A DNA stretch of 64,000 bases from positions 1,488,001-1,552,000 of the forward strand of contig NZ_CP010892.1 in the NCBI RefSeq assembly GCF_000931465.1, in the 5' to 3' direction. The notes beneath the pieces were generated by a model. The model was not told the origin of the DNA and made no database searches. It saw only the letters and a list, made by a program, of their open reading frames with translations. Positions 54,199 through 63,039 of this stretch are shown here, in pieces (the stretch's first letter is position 1; every line of letters begins with the position of its first letter). A program made the position numbers and the translations under genes. Origin of the DNA: Pseudomonas sp. MRSN 12121. GTDB lineage: Bacteria; Pseudomonadota; Gammaproteobacteria; Pseudomonadales; Pseudomonadaceae.

Positions 54199-54641
54199 GA
54201 TGAAGCTCCTTTTCAATAAGTGTCTGGCGCGTGCCAGAGACAACAACGTTGGGATGCCTTGCGGCCGTTGTACGTGCGCACTTCTTCATGGAACCCGTCT
54301 GTCACGGATACGAGCTGGCCTGGCTCCCTGCCTACTGTCTGACGGCCCGGGTTCCTTCCAACAGGCCGCGTCTGGACTATAGATGGGGGCCGAGGGCTGT
54401 CAAAAACACCAGTCATCAGCGAGACGAACGGTCGGGATCGCCGCCTTTTGCGATCGATCGGCGATAAGAAACAGCCCATCAAGTGCGGATTGAAACTGAT
54501 CGCGGAACGCGCGTTCGCCGGTGACGGATACATCGCTTCACACACCCTCACAGAAATTTTCTGGAGCGCTCTGGCGCCCGGATTTACCGTGGTTCGACGG
54601 GGGCGGCACAGGGACCGCGGACCGACTCAGGAGCGAACAGG
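54199..54641. other. Intergenic region upstream of AidA/PixA and GNAT genes
   Basis: About 440 bases. It holds the long leader of the minus-strand AidA/PixA genes and their promoter (see 54376). I do not see an acyl-homoserine-lactone-type lux box or another structured RNA, though I could not scan it exhaustively. Confidence 0.5.
54376..54403 (-). promoter_or_regulatory. Strong sigma-70 type promoter of the AidA/PixA genes
   Basis: On the minus strand TTGACA, a 16-base spacer and TATAGT, both near consensus. The -10 box is about 178 bases ahead of the first ATG, giving a long 5-prime leader. The position fits strong expression. Confidence 0.75.
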
Positions 54642-55415
54642 ATGTCCAGCATTGCCCAGTCCCGCAGGGTGGCTCTCTATCATCAGGCGCAGGCGCTTTT
54701 TTTCTCGGCCATTTCCCAGCGATGCTGGCATTTTGACGAAAGCCTGGCGGCGTACTGCACGGGGGTGGCGAGCAGCAGTCTGAACCTGCTGTTCGTCAAG
54801 CAGGCAGGGCCGGACCTGGCGGCGGGGCTGGTGGCCGGCATCGACTTTCTCGAACGCGCGGGGTCGCCCTTTTGCGTGGTGGTGCACGACGAGCTGCTGG
54901 CACCGGTCCGCGACCTGCTGGTCGAGCGGCGCTGGTCGCAAGGCGAGCGGACCACGGCGATGGTGCTCGACCTGAGCGCTCATGCCAGGCCGATGCCGAG
55001 GTGGACGGATGTCGATATCCGCCGTACCGACGAGCACCTGGAGGACTGGGCCGGTCCCGTGGAAAGCGCCTTCGAGGCGGGCGAGGCGGGGGCGGGGCAA
55101 TACCTGGCCCGGCACCGGGCGGCACAGGACAGGGGTCAGCCCCTGGTGCATTTCACCCTGTATGCGCAGTCGCGGCCGGTCAGTTCGTTGACCCTGTCGC
55201 TGGCGGCGGAGGTGGCGCGGCTGGATGACATCGGCACCCGTCCCGAATGCCAGGGCCGAGGCTACGCCAGTGCCCTGATTCAGCACGCTCTGGCTCATGC
55301 GCAGGACCAGGGGGCAGGCCTGTGCGTGCTGGAGGCCTCGGCGCAGGGGCTGTCGATCTATCGCAAGGCGGGCTTCAGCCCCTTGTTCGGGTACACGACC
55401 TTTTACCGCGAGTGA
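54642..55415 (+). CDS. GNAT family N-acetyltransferase
   Basis: 257 residues. The acetyl-CoA loop is DDIGTRPECQGRGYASALIQHALAHAQ near residue 190, followed by LEASAQGLSIYRKAGFSPLFGY. The N-terminal half is diverged and may be a second GNAT-like fold. Ends 21 bases from the convergent AraC gene. Substrate unknown. Confidence 0.85.
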   Translation: MSSIAQSRRVALYHQAQALFFSAISQRCWHFDESLAAYCTGVASSSLNLLFVKQAGPDLAAGLVAGIDFLERAGSPFCVVVHDELLAPVRDLLVERRWSQGERTTAMVLDLSAHARPMPRWTDVDIRRTDEHLEDWAGPVESAFEAGEAGAGQYLARHRAAQDRGQPLVHFTLYAQSRPVSSLTLSLAAEVARLDDIGTRPECQGRGYASALIQHALAHAQDQGAGLCVLEASAQGLSIYRKAGFSPLFGYTTFYRE

Positions 55416-55436
55416 GCAGAAGGCTACGGACGCCGG

Positions 55437-56213
55437 TCAATGCGCCGCGTTCTGCCGGAACTGTCGTGGGCTGACGCCGGTCAGGGCCTTGAACTGGCGG
55501 CTGAAGGCGCTGTGGTCGGTGTAGCCGCATTGCAGGGCGACGTCGGTGATCGGCAGTTCGCCCAGCAGCAGGCGCGAGGCGTGTTCCAGGCGCACCTTGT
55601 GGATCATCTGCCGCGGGGTGAGGTGGAAGATGCGTTTGCAGTAGCGTTCCAACTGGGCGATGGACAGGTCGGCGATATGGGTCAGGTCGCCGAGGCGGAT
55701 GGCTTCGTTGTAGTGCTCGCGGATATGCCGGTCCACGGCGGCCAGGCGTTCGTAGGCCGGGTGGGCATCGCGGGCGGCCTGCAGGTCGAGGGAGATGCCG
55801 GCCATGCCGATGATGCGCCCGTCGCGTCCATGCAGCGGCAGCTTGTGGGTCAGGCACCAGCCGGGTTCGCGGCTGCCGTACAGGTGCAGCTCCAGCTGGC
55901 CCTTGATGGTGATGCCCTGGCGCAGCACGCGCTGGTCCTGCTCGGTGTAGACCGGGCCGAGCACGGCGGGGAATACCTCGGCCGAGGTCTTGCCCAGCAG
56001 CGGCGCGACATTCTTGTAGCCGCAGCGCTGGGCCAGGGTCAGGTTGGCGGTGAGGTAGCGGGCCTGCAGGTCCTTGATGAAGAACACCGCGTTGGACAGG
56101 GTGTCGAGCAGCGGGAGCACCAGGGCCATGCTGTCCAGGAGGGCATGGATGTCCTCGGGCGGCTGGCTGGCGATGGCGGCGGGCAGGCGGTGCAGTTGAG
56201 CGGTATCGATCAT
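55437..56213 (-). CDS. AraC-family regulator with PAS domain, probable hydroxyproline-catabolism regulator
   Basis: 258 residues. A PAS domain at about 35-140 (LLDTLSNAVFFIKDLQARYLTANLTLAQRCGYKN and GRIIGMAGISLDLQ) and an AraC domain at the C-terminus (IREHYNEAIRLGDLTHIADLSIAQLERYCKRIF, then DVALQCGYTDHSAFSRQFKALTGVSPRQFR). It lies 132 bases after the dehydrogenase genes on the same strand. By context it would activate the hydroxyproline genes. Similar to LhpR by place, but not proven. Confidence 0.9.
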   Translation of the reverse strand: MIDTAQLHRLPAAIASQPPEDIHALLDSMALVLPLLDTLSNAVFFIKDLQARYLTANLTLAQRCGYKNVAPLLGKTSAEVFPAVLGPVYTEQDQRVLRQGITIKGQLELHLYGSREPGWCLTHKLPLHGRDGRIIGMAGISLDLQAARDAHPAYERLAAVDRHIREHYNEAIRLGDLTHIADLSIAQLERYCKRIFHLTPRQMIHKVRLEHASRLLLGELPITDVALQCGYTDHSAFSRQFKALTGVSPRQFRQNAAH

Positions 56214-56345
56214 CGAGGGCTGCTCTTGTCATGGCGCAGGGTGGGCCCTGCGACCTTGGTTTTATGCGCTCGTCCTTGATCCGCGACCGCGCTGCCGAGC
56301 CATCCTTGCGGGGAGGGCGGGCAACGGCGGCCGCAGGCCGGTGGT

Positions 56346-57611
56346 TCACTTCACGCCGGCTGCCGTCGGCTCCAGCAGCAGGGTTTCGATCCGCGCCGGC
56401 ACCAGGGGCGCCCTGGGTGTCGGCGCGGCCCAGCCGAACAGCGCCTGGGACGCCGTGGCGCAGACCCGCCCCTGGCAGGCGCCCATGCCGCACCGGCTGT
56501 GCAGCTTGGCCTGGGTCCAGTCGGCCTGGCCGGCCACGGCGGAGTAAGGCACATCCTCGCAGCGGCACAGCAGCGTATCAGGTCGCGCCAGCTGTAAAAG
56601 CGCCGGTTGCAGGGCGAAGGTGGCCTGCAACCGGTCGGCGAAGGCCTGCCAATGGGCGCGATGGTGGGCCAACTGGTCGGCCTCGCGGGTTGCTCCGCTG
56701 GCGGCCAGCCCGGCGATCTCGCCTTCGATCCGCGCCAGTTCGCTGCCACCGATCCCGGTGCATTCCCCGGCGGCATAGACCTGCGCCAGGCTGGTGCCCT
56801 GGTAGCGATCCACGGCAATCGCGTTGTCCTGCAACTGGCAGCCCAGGTGGCTGGCCAGGCTGGTGTTGGGCACCAGGCCGAAACCGCAGGCCAGGCGCTC
56901 GCAAGGCAGCTCTCGATACTGCCCGCCCTGGCGGATGCGCACGACCTCCAGGCGCCGGTCGCCCAGGGCTTCGACGACATGGGCATTGCAGCGATAGGCC
57001 GGGGTGGCTAGCCCCGCGGCCTGGCCGAGCTTGGCCGGCCAGCGCCAGAGCCCGGCGCTGAAGCCCGCCAGCGCGGTCAGCGGCGCCTGCTCCAGAACCG
57101 CCTCGACCCGCGCACCGGCCTGGCGGGCGGTGGCGGCGCTGGCCAGCAGCAAGGGCCCGCTGCCGGCGATGACCAGCCGTTCGCCTGCCACGTCCAGGCC
57201 GTTTTTCAGCAGCGCCTGCAAGGCCCCCGCGCCTGTCACGCCGGGCAGGGTCCAGCCGGGGAAGGGCAGCAGCCGTTCGCGGGCGCCGCAACACAGGATC
57301 AGGCGCTGGTAGCGCACGATCAGCGCCTGCTCGGCATTTTCCAGGAGCAGGGCATTGGCCCCGGCGCCGGCCACCACCCGGGTGCCGGGCAGGTAGCGCA
57401 GCCGCGGATGCTCCAGCACCTGCAAGGCTTCGCGGGCGCTGGCGCCGAGCGTCACGCCCGGCCCATGGCGCCAGATCTGGCCGCCGGCGCGCGGGTTGTC
57501 GTCGAGCAGGACGATCGACAGGTCGCCGCGACTTGCCGCCCTGGCCGCCGCGAGGCCGGCCGGGCCGCCGCCGACGATGAGAATGTCGCACTGCAACGAG
57601 TGCCCGCTCAT
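56346..57611 (-). CDS. lhpE: D-hydroxyproline dehydrogenase, FAD/NAD(P)-binding subunit (HcnB-like)
   Basis: 421 residues. N-terminal FAD motif DILIVGGGPAGLAAARAA, RLVIAGSGPLLLASAATARQAG as second nucleotide site, GECTGIGGSEL, and a C-terminal BFD-like 2Fe-2S site (TLLCRCEDVPY and CGMGACQGRVC). Resembles opine oxidase A/HcnB subunits. It passes electrons from cis-4-hydroxy-D-proline oxidation to the respiratory chain. The 2Fe-2S gene overlaps it by 4 bases. The symbol follows the P. aeruginosa order A-B-F-E. Confidence 0.9.
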   Translation of the reverse strand: MSGHSLQCDILIVGGGPAGLAAARAASRGDLSIVLLDDNPRAGGQIWRHGPGVTLGASAREALQVLEHPRLRYLPGTRVVAGAGANALLLENAEQALIVRYQRLILCCGARERLLPFPGWTLPGVTGAGALQALLKNGLDVAGERLVIAGSGPLLLASAATARQAGARVEAVLEQAPLTALAGFSAGLWRWPAKLGQAAGLATPAYRCNAHVVEALGDRRLEVVRIRQGGQYRELPCERLACGFGLVPNTSLASHLGCQLQDNAIAVDRYQGTSLAQVYAAGECTGIGGSELARIEGEIAGLAASGATREADQLAHHRAHWQAFADRLQATFALQPALLQLARPDTLLCRCEDVPYSAVAGQADWTQAKLHSRCGMGACQGRVCATASQALFGWAAPTPRAPLVPARIETLLLEPTAAGVK

Positions 57612-57841
57612 GGCGTGCGCTCCACGTGCATGCCTTCGCGGCACAGGGTCTGGCACGCCAGCTGGCGCCGACCGTCGATGGTCATGCGGCATTCCTGGCA
57701 GATGCCCATGCCGCAGAAGGGCGCCCGGGGCTGGCCGGTGCAGGAGGTCCGGGTGCGCTCGTCGCCGCTGCCGGCGAGGGCGGCGGCCACGCTCTGGCCC
57801 TCGCGCACGGCCAGCGCCTGATAGTCCAGGTAGATGATCAT
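57608..57841 (-). CDS. lhpF: D-hydroxyproline dehydrogenase, small 2Fe-2S subunit (HcnA-like)
   Basis: 77 residues from the ATG at 57841. Ferredoxin-type cysteines: TSCTGQPRAPFCGMGICQECRMTIDG and QLACQTLC. It carries electrons between the two flavoprotein subunits. Overlaps both neighbours by four bases, so the three subunits are translated together. Confidence 0.92.
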   Translation of the reverse strand: MIIYLDYQALAVREGQSVAAALAGSGDERTRTSCTGQPRAPFCGMGICQECRMTIDGRRQLACQTLCREGMHVERTP

Positions 57842-58971
57842 GAGGCGGTTCCAGTCAAAGGGGCGCAGAGGCCGGAAAAACGTTCGGGCCGGTAGGGGCG
57901 GGCGTCGATGTCCGGGCGTTCGCCGAGCATCAGGTCGGTCAGCAGGCGCCCGCTGCCGGGGGCGGTAGTGACACCCAGGCCTTCGTGGCCGACCGCCAGC
58001 CATAGGCCCTTCTCCCGCGGATGCTGGCCCAGCAGCGGCAGGCCGTCCGGGCTGGCGGCGCGAAAGCCGGTCCAGGCGCGGATGCCGTTCAACTGCGCGA
58101 GCCGCGGCAGGTAAGCCACCGCCCGTTGCAGCATGGGTTGCAGCACCGCGGGCTCGATGGCCGGGTCGAGGGTGTCGAACTGGCGGGACGAGCCGATCAG
58201 CAATTGCCCGGTCGGCCGTGGCTGCACATTGAACGCCACCGAGGTGCCGTCGCTGGCGTGGGCGCTGGCGGCGTAGCCCAGCTCCACCAACTGATGGGAC
58301 ACCTGCGGCGGGTAACGATCGGTGATCAGCAGGTGGCCCTTCTTCGCTCGCAACGGCAGCTGCGGCAGCAGCTCCCGGGCCGCCAGGCCGTTGGCCAGCA
58401 CCACGTATTCGGCGCGCAGCACCCGGCCGTCGTCCAGTGCCACGCGCTGCGCGGCCACGGCCCTGACGCTGGCGCGCTCGCAGCGGATGAGGGGATTGTC
58501 ATGCAGCAGCCAATGGGCCGCGGCCGGGGCATAGAGAATCCCGTCGCCGGGGATCTTCAGCGCGCCGCCGAGGCCGCCGCGCAACATCGGTTCGAGTTCG
58601 GCCAGGGCGGCGCTGCCGAGCAGTTCGCCGGCCACGCCCTGTTGCGCCAGGGCGGCCTGCTTGGCCCGGGCCAGGTCCATTTCCGCGGCGTCCGCGGCCA
58701 GCCACAGGGTGCCGCAGCTGCGGTAGGCGCAAGATGGCGGCAGGCGGGTGCGCAAGTGGTTCCACAGGCCGATGGAGTAGTGACTCAGCGCCAGTTCGGC
58801 GGCGTTGTCGTCCATCGCCACCAGGTGCCCCATGCCCGCGCCGGTGGCGCCGCCGCTGGCATTGTCGAGCACCCGCACGCGCAGGCCGCGCCGGGCCAGT
58901 TCGTGGGCGCAGGCGGCGCCGACAATGCCGCCGCCAATCACCAGGGCATCGGCTTCGGCGGCTTCGCTCAC
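57838..58971 (-). CDS. lhpB: D-hydroxyproline dehydrogenase, FAD catalytic subunit (DAO family)
   Basis: 377 residues from the GTG at 58971, which overlaps the epimerase stop (GTGA). DAO fold: [43 protein letters not shown], and the FAD-binding end [23 protein letters not shown]. It oxidises cis-4-hydroxy-D-proline to 1-pyrroline-4-hydroxy-2-carboxylate. I chose the GTG because an upstream reading-frame extension would lie inside the epimerase gene. Confidence 0.9.
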   Translation of the reverse strand: MSEAAEADALVIGGGIVGAACAHELARRGLRVRVLDNASGGATGAGMGHLVAMDDNAAELALSHYSIGLWNHLRTRLPPSCAYRSCGTLWLAADAAEMDLARAKQAALAQQGVAGELLGSAALAELEPMLRGGLGGALKIPGDGILYAPAAAHWLLHDNPLIRCERASVRAVAAQRVALDDGRVLRAEYVVLANGLAARELLPQLPLRAKKGHLLITDRYPPQVSHQLVELGYAASAHASDGTSVAFNVQPRPTGQLLIGSSRQFDTLDPAIEPAVLQPMLQRAVAYLPRLAQLNGIRAWTGFRAASPDGLPLLGQHPREKGLWLAVGHEGLGVTTAPGSGRLLTDLMLGERPDIDARPYRPERFSGLCAPLTGTAS

Positions 58972-59900
58972 GAGACGATGCCCCAGGCGAAGGGGTCGCT
59001 GTCTTCGATCAGCAAGGTGGCTTCGGCGCTCAGGTGAGCGCTGCCGCGCAGGGTCGGGACGATCCGTTCGCCGATTTGCTCGTAGCTGGCGCTGAACTGG
59101 CTGCCGATCACGCTGGCCTGGCGCCAGATCGCGCCGGGCGCCAGTTTGCCATCGGCGGCCAGGCACGCCAGCTTGGCGCTGGTGCCGGTGCCGCAGGGGG
59201 AGCGGTCGTAGGCCTGGCCGGGGCACAGCACGAAGTTGCGGCTGTCGGCGGCCGGGTCGTCGGCGAACAGCTCGATATGGTCGATCACCCCACCGTCGGC
59301 GCCGCTGATGCCGGCGGCCTCCAGGGCTGCGCGCACGGCCCGAGTGTAGTGGGTCAGGGCCTCGACGTTGTCCAGGGCGATGCGCTGGCCATGTTCGCTG
59401 ATCAGGAAGAACCAGTTGCCGCCCCAGGCGATATCGCCGCGCACCGTGCCATGGTCGGGCAATTGCAGCTCGACATTGCTGCGGTAGCGGTAGGCCGGCA
59501 CGTTGCGCACGCTGACCGAGAGGTCCTCGTGCAGGGTCGCGCTGACGGTGCCTACCGGGGTCTCGATGCGATGCACGCCGGGGGCGATGCGGCCCAGGTG
59601 ATGGAGCGAGCGCACCAGGCCGATGGTGCCGTGGCCGCACATGCCCAGGTAGCCGCTGTTGTTGAAGAAGATCACCCCGGCGCAGGCGTCCGCCGCCTGC
59701 GGCTCGCACAACAAGGCCCCCACCAGCACGTCGCTGCCCCGTGGTTCCAGCACGCAGGCCGTGCGCCAGTGGTCGTGGTGCGCTTGCAGGAGGGCCAGGC
59801 GTTCGGCCATCGAGCCGTTACCCAGGTCGGGAAAGCCGTCGACAACCAGGCGAGTCGGCTCGCCCCCCGTGTGTGAATCGATGATGGTGATTTTTTTCAT
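58968..59900 (-). CDS. lhpA: 4-hydroxyproline 2-epimerase (proline racemase family)
   Basis: 310 residues. The two acid/base cysteines are Cys 88 ([12 protein letters not shown]) and Cys 236 ([14 protein letters not shown]), and His in MCGHGT is present. It inverts trans-4-hydroxy-L-proline to cis-4-hydroxy-D-proline, the first step of the route. First gene of the minus-strand operon. The neighbours settle its choice over proline racemase. Confidence 0.93.
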   Translation of the reverse strand: MKKITIIDSHTGGEPTRLVVDGFPDLGNGSMAERLALLQAHHDHWRTACVLEPRGSDVLVGALLCEPQAADACAGVIFFNNSGYLGMCGHGTIGLVRSLHHLGRIAPGVHRIETPVGTVSATLHEDLSVSVRNVPAYRYRSNVELQLPDHGTVRGDIAWGGNWFFLISEHGQRIALDNVEALTHYTRAVRAALEAAGISGADGGVIDHIELFADDPAADSRNFVLCPGQAYDRSPCGTGTSAKLACLAADGKLAPGAIWRQASVIGSQFSASYEQIGERIVPTLRGSAHLSAEATLLIEDSDPFAWGIVS

Positions 59901-60014
59901 GGCGGCACCTGACGGAAAAGGCCTACAGATTCACCTGGGAAAGGGCCGCATCGCTTGTGGGTTTTCTCTGCTGTGGATGACGAAATCGGCACAGCGTGGC
60001 TTTCTGCTAACCCG

Positions 60015-60174
60015 GTAGCCGCTGCCGAGGTACGAGGCTGCGATCGGGTTGGGCGGCATTCCGACGAAGCGGCCGCAAAACCGGCTATCGCGTTCTACCT
60101 GATACACCGCAAGCGCTGGCTTTGCGGCAACTGCGTTGCCGATCGCAGCCTCGCTGGTGCTCGGCAGCGGCTAC
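60015..60174. repeat. Type 2 palindromic repeat
   Basis: Arms GTAGCCGCTGCCGAG...CGAGGCTGCGATCG (60015-60046) and CGATCGCAGCCTCG...CTCGGCAGCGGCTAC (60140-60174) are inverted partners with a small insertion. Lies in the 468-base divergent intergenic region between the epimerase and the deaminase genes, so it separates two promoters. Nothing else is recognisable there. Confidence 0.85.
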
Positions 60175-60368
60175 AAGTGCTGCGATGTGGCTGTGGGTGT
60201 GGCGGATCAAGGGAGGGCGACGGCGCGGGAAAGGTCTGGGGGCGAATGTGCCGATTTCGTCTTGCTCAGGGGCGAAAAGTCTCAAGCTGCGCGGCGGCGA
60301 AAGGCGGAATCTGTTTTGCGTTTCCAACGCCTGTCGGCCCCGCCCGACTCAACCACAAGGACAAGACC

Positions 60369-61289
60369 ATGAGCCGTAAAGCCATTCACTGGAGCGGTGT
60401 GTTCCCCGCCGTCAGCACCCAGTTCAAGCCCGACTTTTCCCTCGACCTGGACGCCACCCACGGCGTCATGCGCAATCTGGTGGCCGATGGCGTGTCGGGC
60501 CTGGTGGTGTGCGGCACCGTGGGCGAGAACACTTCGCTGAGCACCGCGGAAAAACTCTCGGTGATCGAGGTCGCCAAGGATGCCGCCGGTGGTCGCGTGC
60601 CGGTGATCGCCGGGATTGCCGAGTTCACCACCGAGTTCGCCCGCAACACCGTGCGTGAGGCCGCCAAGGTCGGGGTCGACGGGGTGATGGTGATGCCGGC
60701 CCTGGTGTATTCGGCCAAGCCCCACGAAACCGCCGCGCACTTTCGCACCATCGCCACCGGCACCGACCTGCCGGTGATGGTCTACAACAACCCGCCGATC
60801 TACAAGAACGACGTCACCCCGGACGTGCTGATCGCCCTGCAGGACTGCGAGAACATCGTCTGCTTCAAGGACTCTTCCGGCGACACCCGGCGTTTCATCG
60901 ACCTGCGCAACGCCGTGGGCGACCGCTTCGTGCTGTTCGCCGGCCTGGACGACGTGGTGGTGGAGAGCATTGCCGTCGGCGCCGAAGGCTGGGTCTCCGG
61001 GATGTCCAACGCCTTCCCCCGCGAAGGCGAGACCCTGTTCCGCCTGGCCCGGGAAAAACGCTTCGAGGAAGCCCTGGCGCTGTACCGCTGGTTCATGCCG
61101 CTGCTGCACCTGGATGCGCGTCCGGACCTGGTGCAGTGCATCAAGCTCTGCGAGGAACTGGTCGGTCGCGGCTCCGCGATCACCCGCCCACCGCGCCTGG
61201 CCCTGCAGGGCGAGACCCTGGCCGAGGTCAAGGCGATAGTCGCCAAGGCCCTGGCCGAGCGTCCGCAGCTGCCGGACGTCGGCCTGTAA
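60369..61289 (+). CDS. lhpC: 1-pyrroline-4-hydroxy-2-carboxylate deaminase (DapA family)
   Basis: 306 residues from the ATG at 60369. DapA-family features: Lys 167 in NIVCFKDSSGDTRR, Tyr 139 in VMVYNNPPIYKND, and GTVGENTSLS. By context it converts the dehydrogenase product to 2-oxoglutarate semialdehyde with loss of ammonia. First gene on the plus strand; a permease and an aldehyde dehydrogenase follow. Another DapA-family gene in the window at 43327 is a paralogue. Confidence 0.9.
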   Translation: MSRKAIHWSGVFPAVSTQFKPDFSLDLDATHGVMRNLVADGVSGLVVCGTVGENTSLSTAEKLSVIEVAKDAAGGRVPVIAGIAEFTTEFARNTVREAAKVGVDGVMVMPALVYSAKPHETAAHFRTIATGTDLPVMVYNNPPIYKNDVTPDVLIALQDCENIVCFKDSSGDTRRFIDLRNAVGDRFVLFAGLDDVVVESIAVGAEGWVSGMSNAFPREGETLFRLAREKRFEEALALYRWFMPLLHLDARPDLVQCIKLCEELVGRGSAITRPPRLALQGETLAEVKAIVAKALAERPQLPDVGL

Positions 61290-61359
61290 CCGCCGCAGTA
61301 GGGCGCTCGCGCCCTGGTCCATGAGAACACCACCCGGCGCTCGCGCGGCGCCGTGCTTC

Positions 61360-61396
61360 GTCACGTCGGCAGGCTTTCGCGCGATGCCGACGTGAC
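61360..61396. promoter_or_regulatory. Perfect 12-bp hairpin between deaminase and permease genes
   Basis: GTCACGTCGGCA and TGCCGACGTGAC with a 13-base loop. GGGCGCTCGCGCCC and GGCGC stretches precede it. There is no T run. It may help tune the permease level in the polycistronic mRNA. Confidence 0.55.
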
Positions 61397-61439
61397 CTTC
61401 GATCTGCCTACTCCAATAACTCAATAAGAAGGCGCGCCT

Positions 61440-63008
61440 ATGTCAGGCCAAGGCAAATTCAAGAAACAGCTCTCTCTGGTCGACCTCACTTTCATCGGCC
61501 TGGGGGCGATCTTCGGCTCCGGCTGGTTGTTCGCCGCCAGCCATGTCTCGGCCATCGCCGGGCCGGCGGGGATCTTCTCCTGGCTGCTCGGCGGTTTCGC
61601 CGTCCTGCTGCTGGGCATCGTCTACTGCGAACTGGGCGCGGCGCTGCCGCGAGCGGGCGGGGTGGTGCGTTATCCGGTGTTCTCCCACGGGCCGTTGCTG
61701 GGCTACCTGATGGGCTTCATCACCCTGATCGCGTTTTCCAGCCTGGTGGCCATCGAGGTGGTGGCGGCACGGCAATACGCGGCGGCCTGGTTCCCGGGGC
61801 TGACCCATGCCGGCAGCAGCAACCCGACTATCCTTGGCTGGCTGGTGCAATTCGCCCTGTTGTGCCTGTTCTTCTGGCTCAATTACTCCAGCGTCAAGAC
61901 CTTCGCCAAGTCCAACAACTTCATCAGCCTGTTCAAGTTCGTCGTGCCGCTGCTGGTCATCGGCGTGCTCTTCAGCTTCTTCAAGCCGGACAATTTCCAT
62001 GTCCAGGGTTTTGCCCCTTTCGGCCTGTCCGGGATCGAAATGGCGGTCTCCGCCGGCGGAATCATTTTTGCCTACCTGGGCCTGACCCCGATCATCTCGG
62101 TGGCCAGCGAAGTGCGTAATCCGCAGCGCACCATTCCCGTCGCGTTGATTCTTTCGGTGCTGCTCTCCACCCTGATCTACGGCCTGCTGCAACTGGCGTT
62201 TCTGGGCAGCATTCCCACCGAGATGCTGGCCAACGGCTGGAGCAGCATCAGCAAGGAATTCTCCCTGCCGTACCGAGACATCGCCCTGACCCTGGGCGTC
62301 GGCTGGCTGGCCTACCTGGTGGTGGCGGACGCGGTCATTTCCCCCAGCGGCTGCGGCAACATCTACATGAATGCCACGCCACGGGTGGTGTACGGCTGGG
62401 CGAAGACCGGGACCTTCTTCAAGATCTTCACCCGCATCGACGAGCAGTCCGGCATCCCGCGCCCGGCGCTGTGGCTGACCTTCGGCCTGTCGGTGTTCTG
62501 GACCTTGCCGTTCCCCTCGTGGGAGGCGCTGATCAATGTGGTGTCCGCGGCCCTGGTGCTCAGTTATGCGATCGCCCCGATCAGCGTGGCGGCCCTGCGC
62601 AAGAGCGCGCCGGACCTGCCGCGGCCGTTTCGGGTCAGCGGCTTCGGCGTGCTGGGGCCGGTGTCGTTCGTCATCGCCGCGCTGATCGTCTATTGGTCCG
62701 GCTGGGGCACGGTGTCCTGGCTGCTGGGCCTGCAGATCCTGATGTTCGTCGTCTACCTGTGCTGCAAGCGCCTGGTGCCCACCGACCACCTGAGCCTCGG
62801 CGAACAGGTGCGCTCGTCGCTGTGGCTGATCGCTTTCTATGCCCTGACCATCCTTGTTTCCTGGCTGGGCAGCTTCGGCGGCATCGGCACGCTCACTCAT
62901 CCATACGACACGCTGGTCATCACCCTCATGGCCCTGGGCATCTACTACTGGGGCGCCAACACCGGCGTGCCGGGCAGCAAGCTGGTGCTGGAAGGGGAAG
63001 ACGAGTGA
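61440..63008 (+). CDS. APC superfamily amino acid permease, probable hydroxyproline transporter
   Basis: 522 residues with about twelve membrane segments. The start KKQLSLVDLTFIGLGAIFGSGWLFAASHVSAIAGPAGIFSWLLGGFAVLLLG is a classic APC start. Located 150 bases after the deaminase and 31 bases before the aldehyde dehydrogenase. Place in the cluster suggests it takes up hydroxyproline or proline; the family alone would not tell. Confidence 0.85.
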   Translation: MSGQGKFKKQLSLVDLTFIGLGAIFGSGWLFAASHVSAIAGPAGIFSWLLGGFAVLLLGIVYCELGAALPRAGGVVRYPVFSHGPLLGYLMGFITLIAFSSLVAIEVVAARQYAAAWFPGLTHAGSSNPTILGWLVQFALLCLFFWLNYSSVKTFAKSNNFISLFKFVVPLLVIGVLFSFFKPDNFHVQGFAPFGLSGIEMAVSAGGIIFAYLGLTPIISVASEVRNPQRTIPVALILSVLLSTLIYGLLQLAFLGSIPTEMLANGWSSISKEFSLPYRDIALTLGVGWLAYLVVADAVISPSGCGNIYMNATPRVVYGWAKTGTFFKIFTRIDEQSGIPRPALWLTFGLSVFWTLPFPSWEALINVVSAALVLSYAIAPISVAALRKSAPDLPRPFRVSGFGVLGPVSFVIAALIVYWSGWGTVSWLLGLQILMFVVYLCCKRLVPTDHLSLGEQVRSSLWLIAFYALTILVSWLGSFGGIGTLTHPYDTLVITLMALGIYYWGANTGVPGSKLVLEGEDE

Positions 63009-63039
63009 CCGGCACGCCATTCATTCAGAGAGGTAACCC

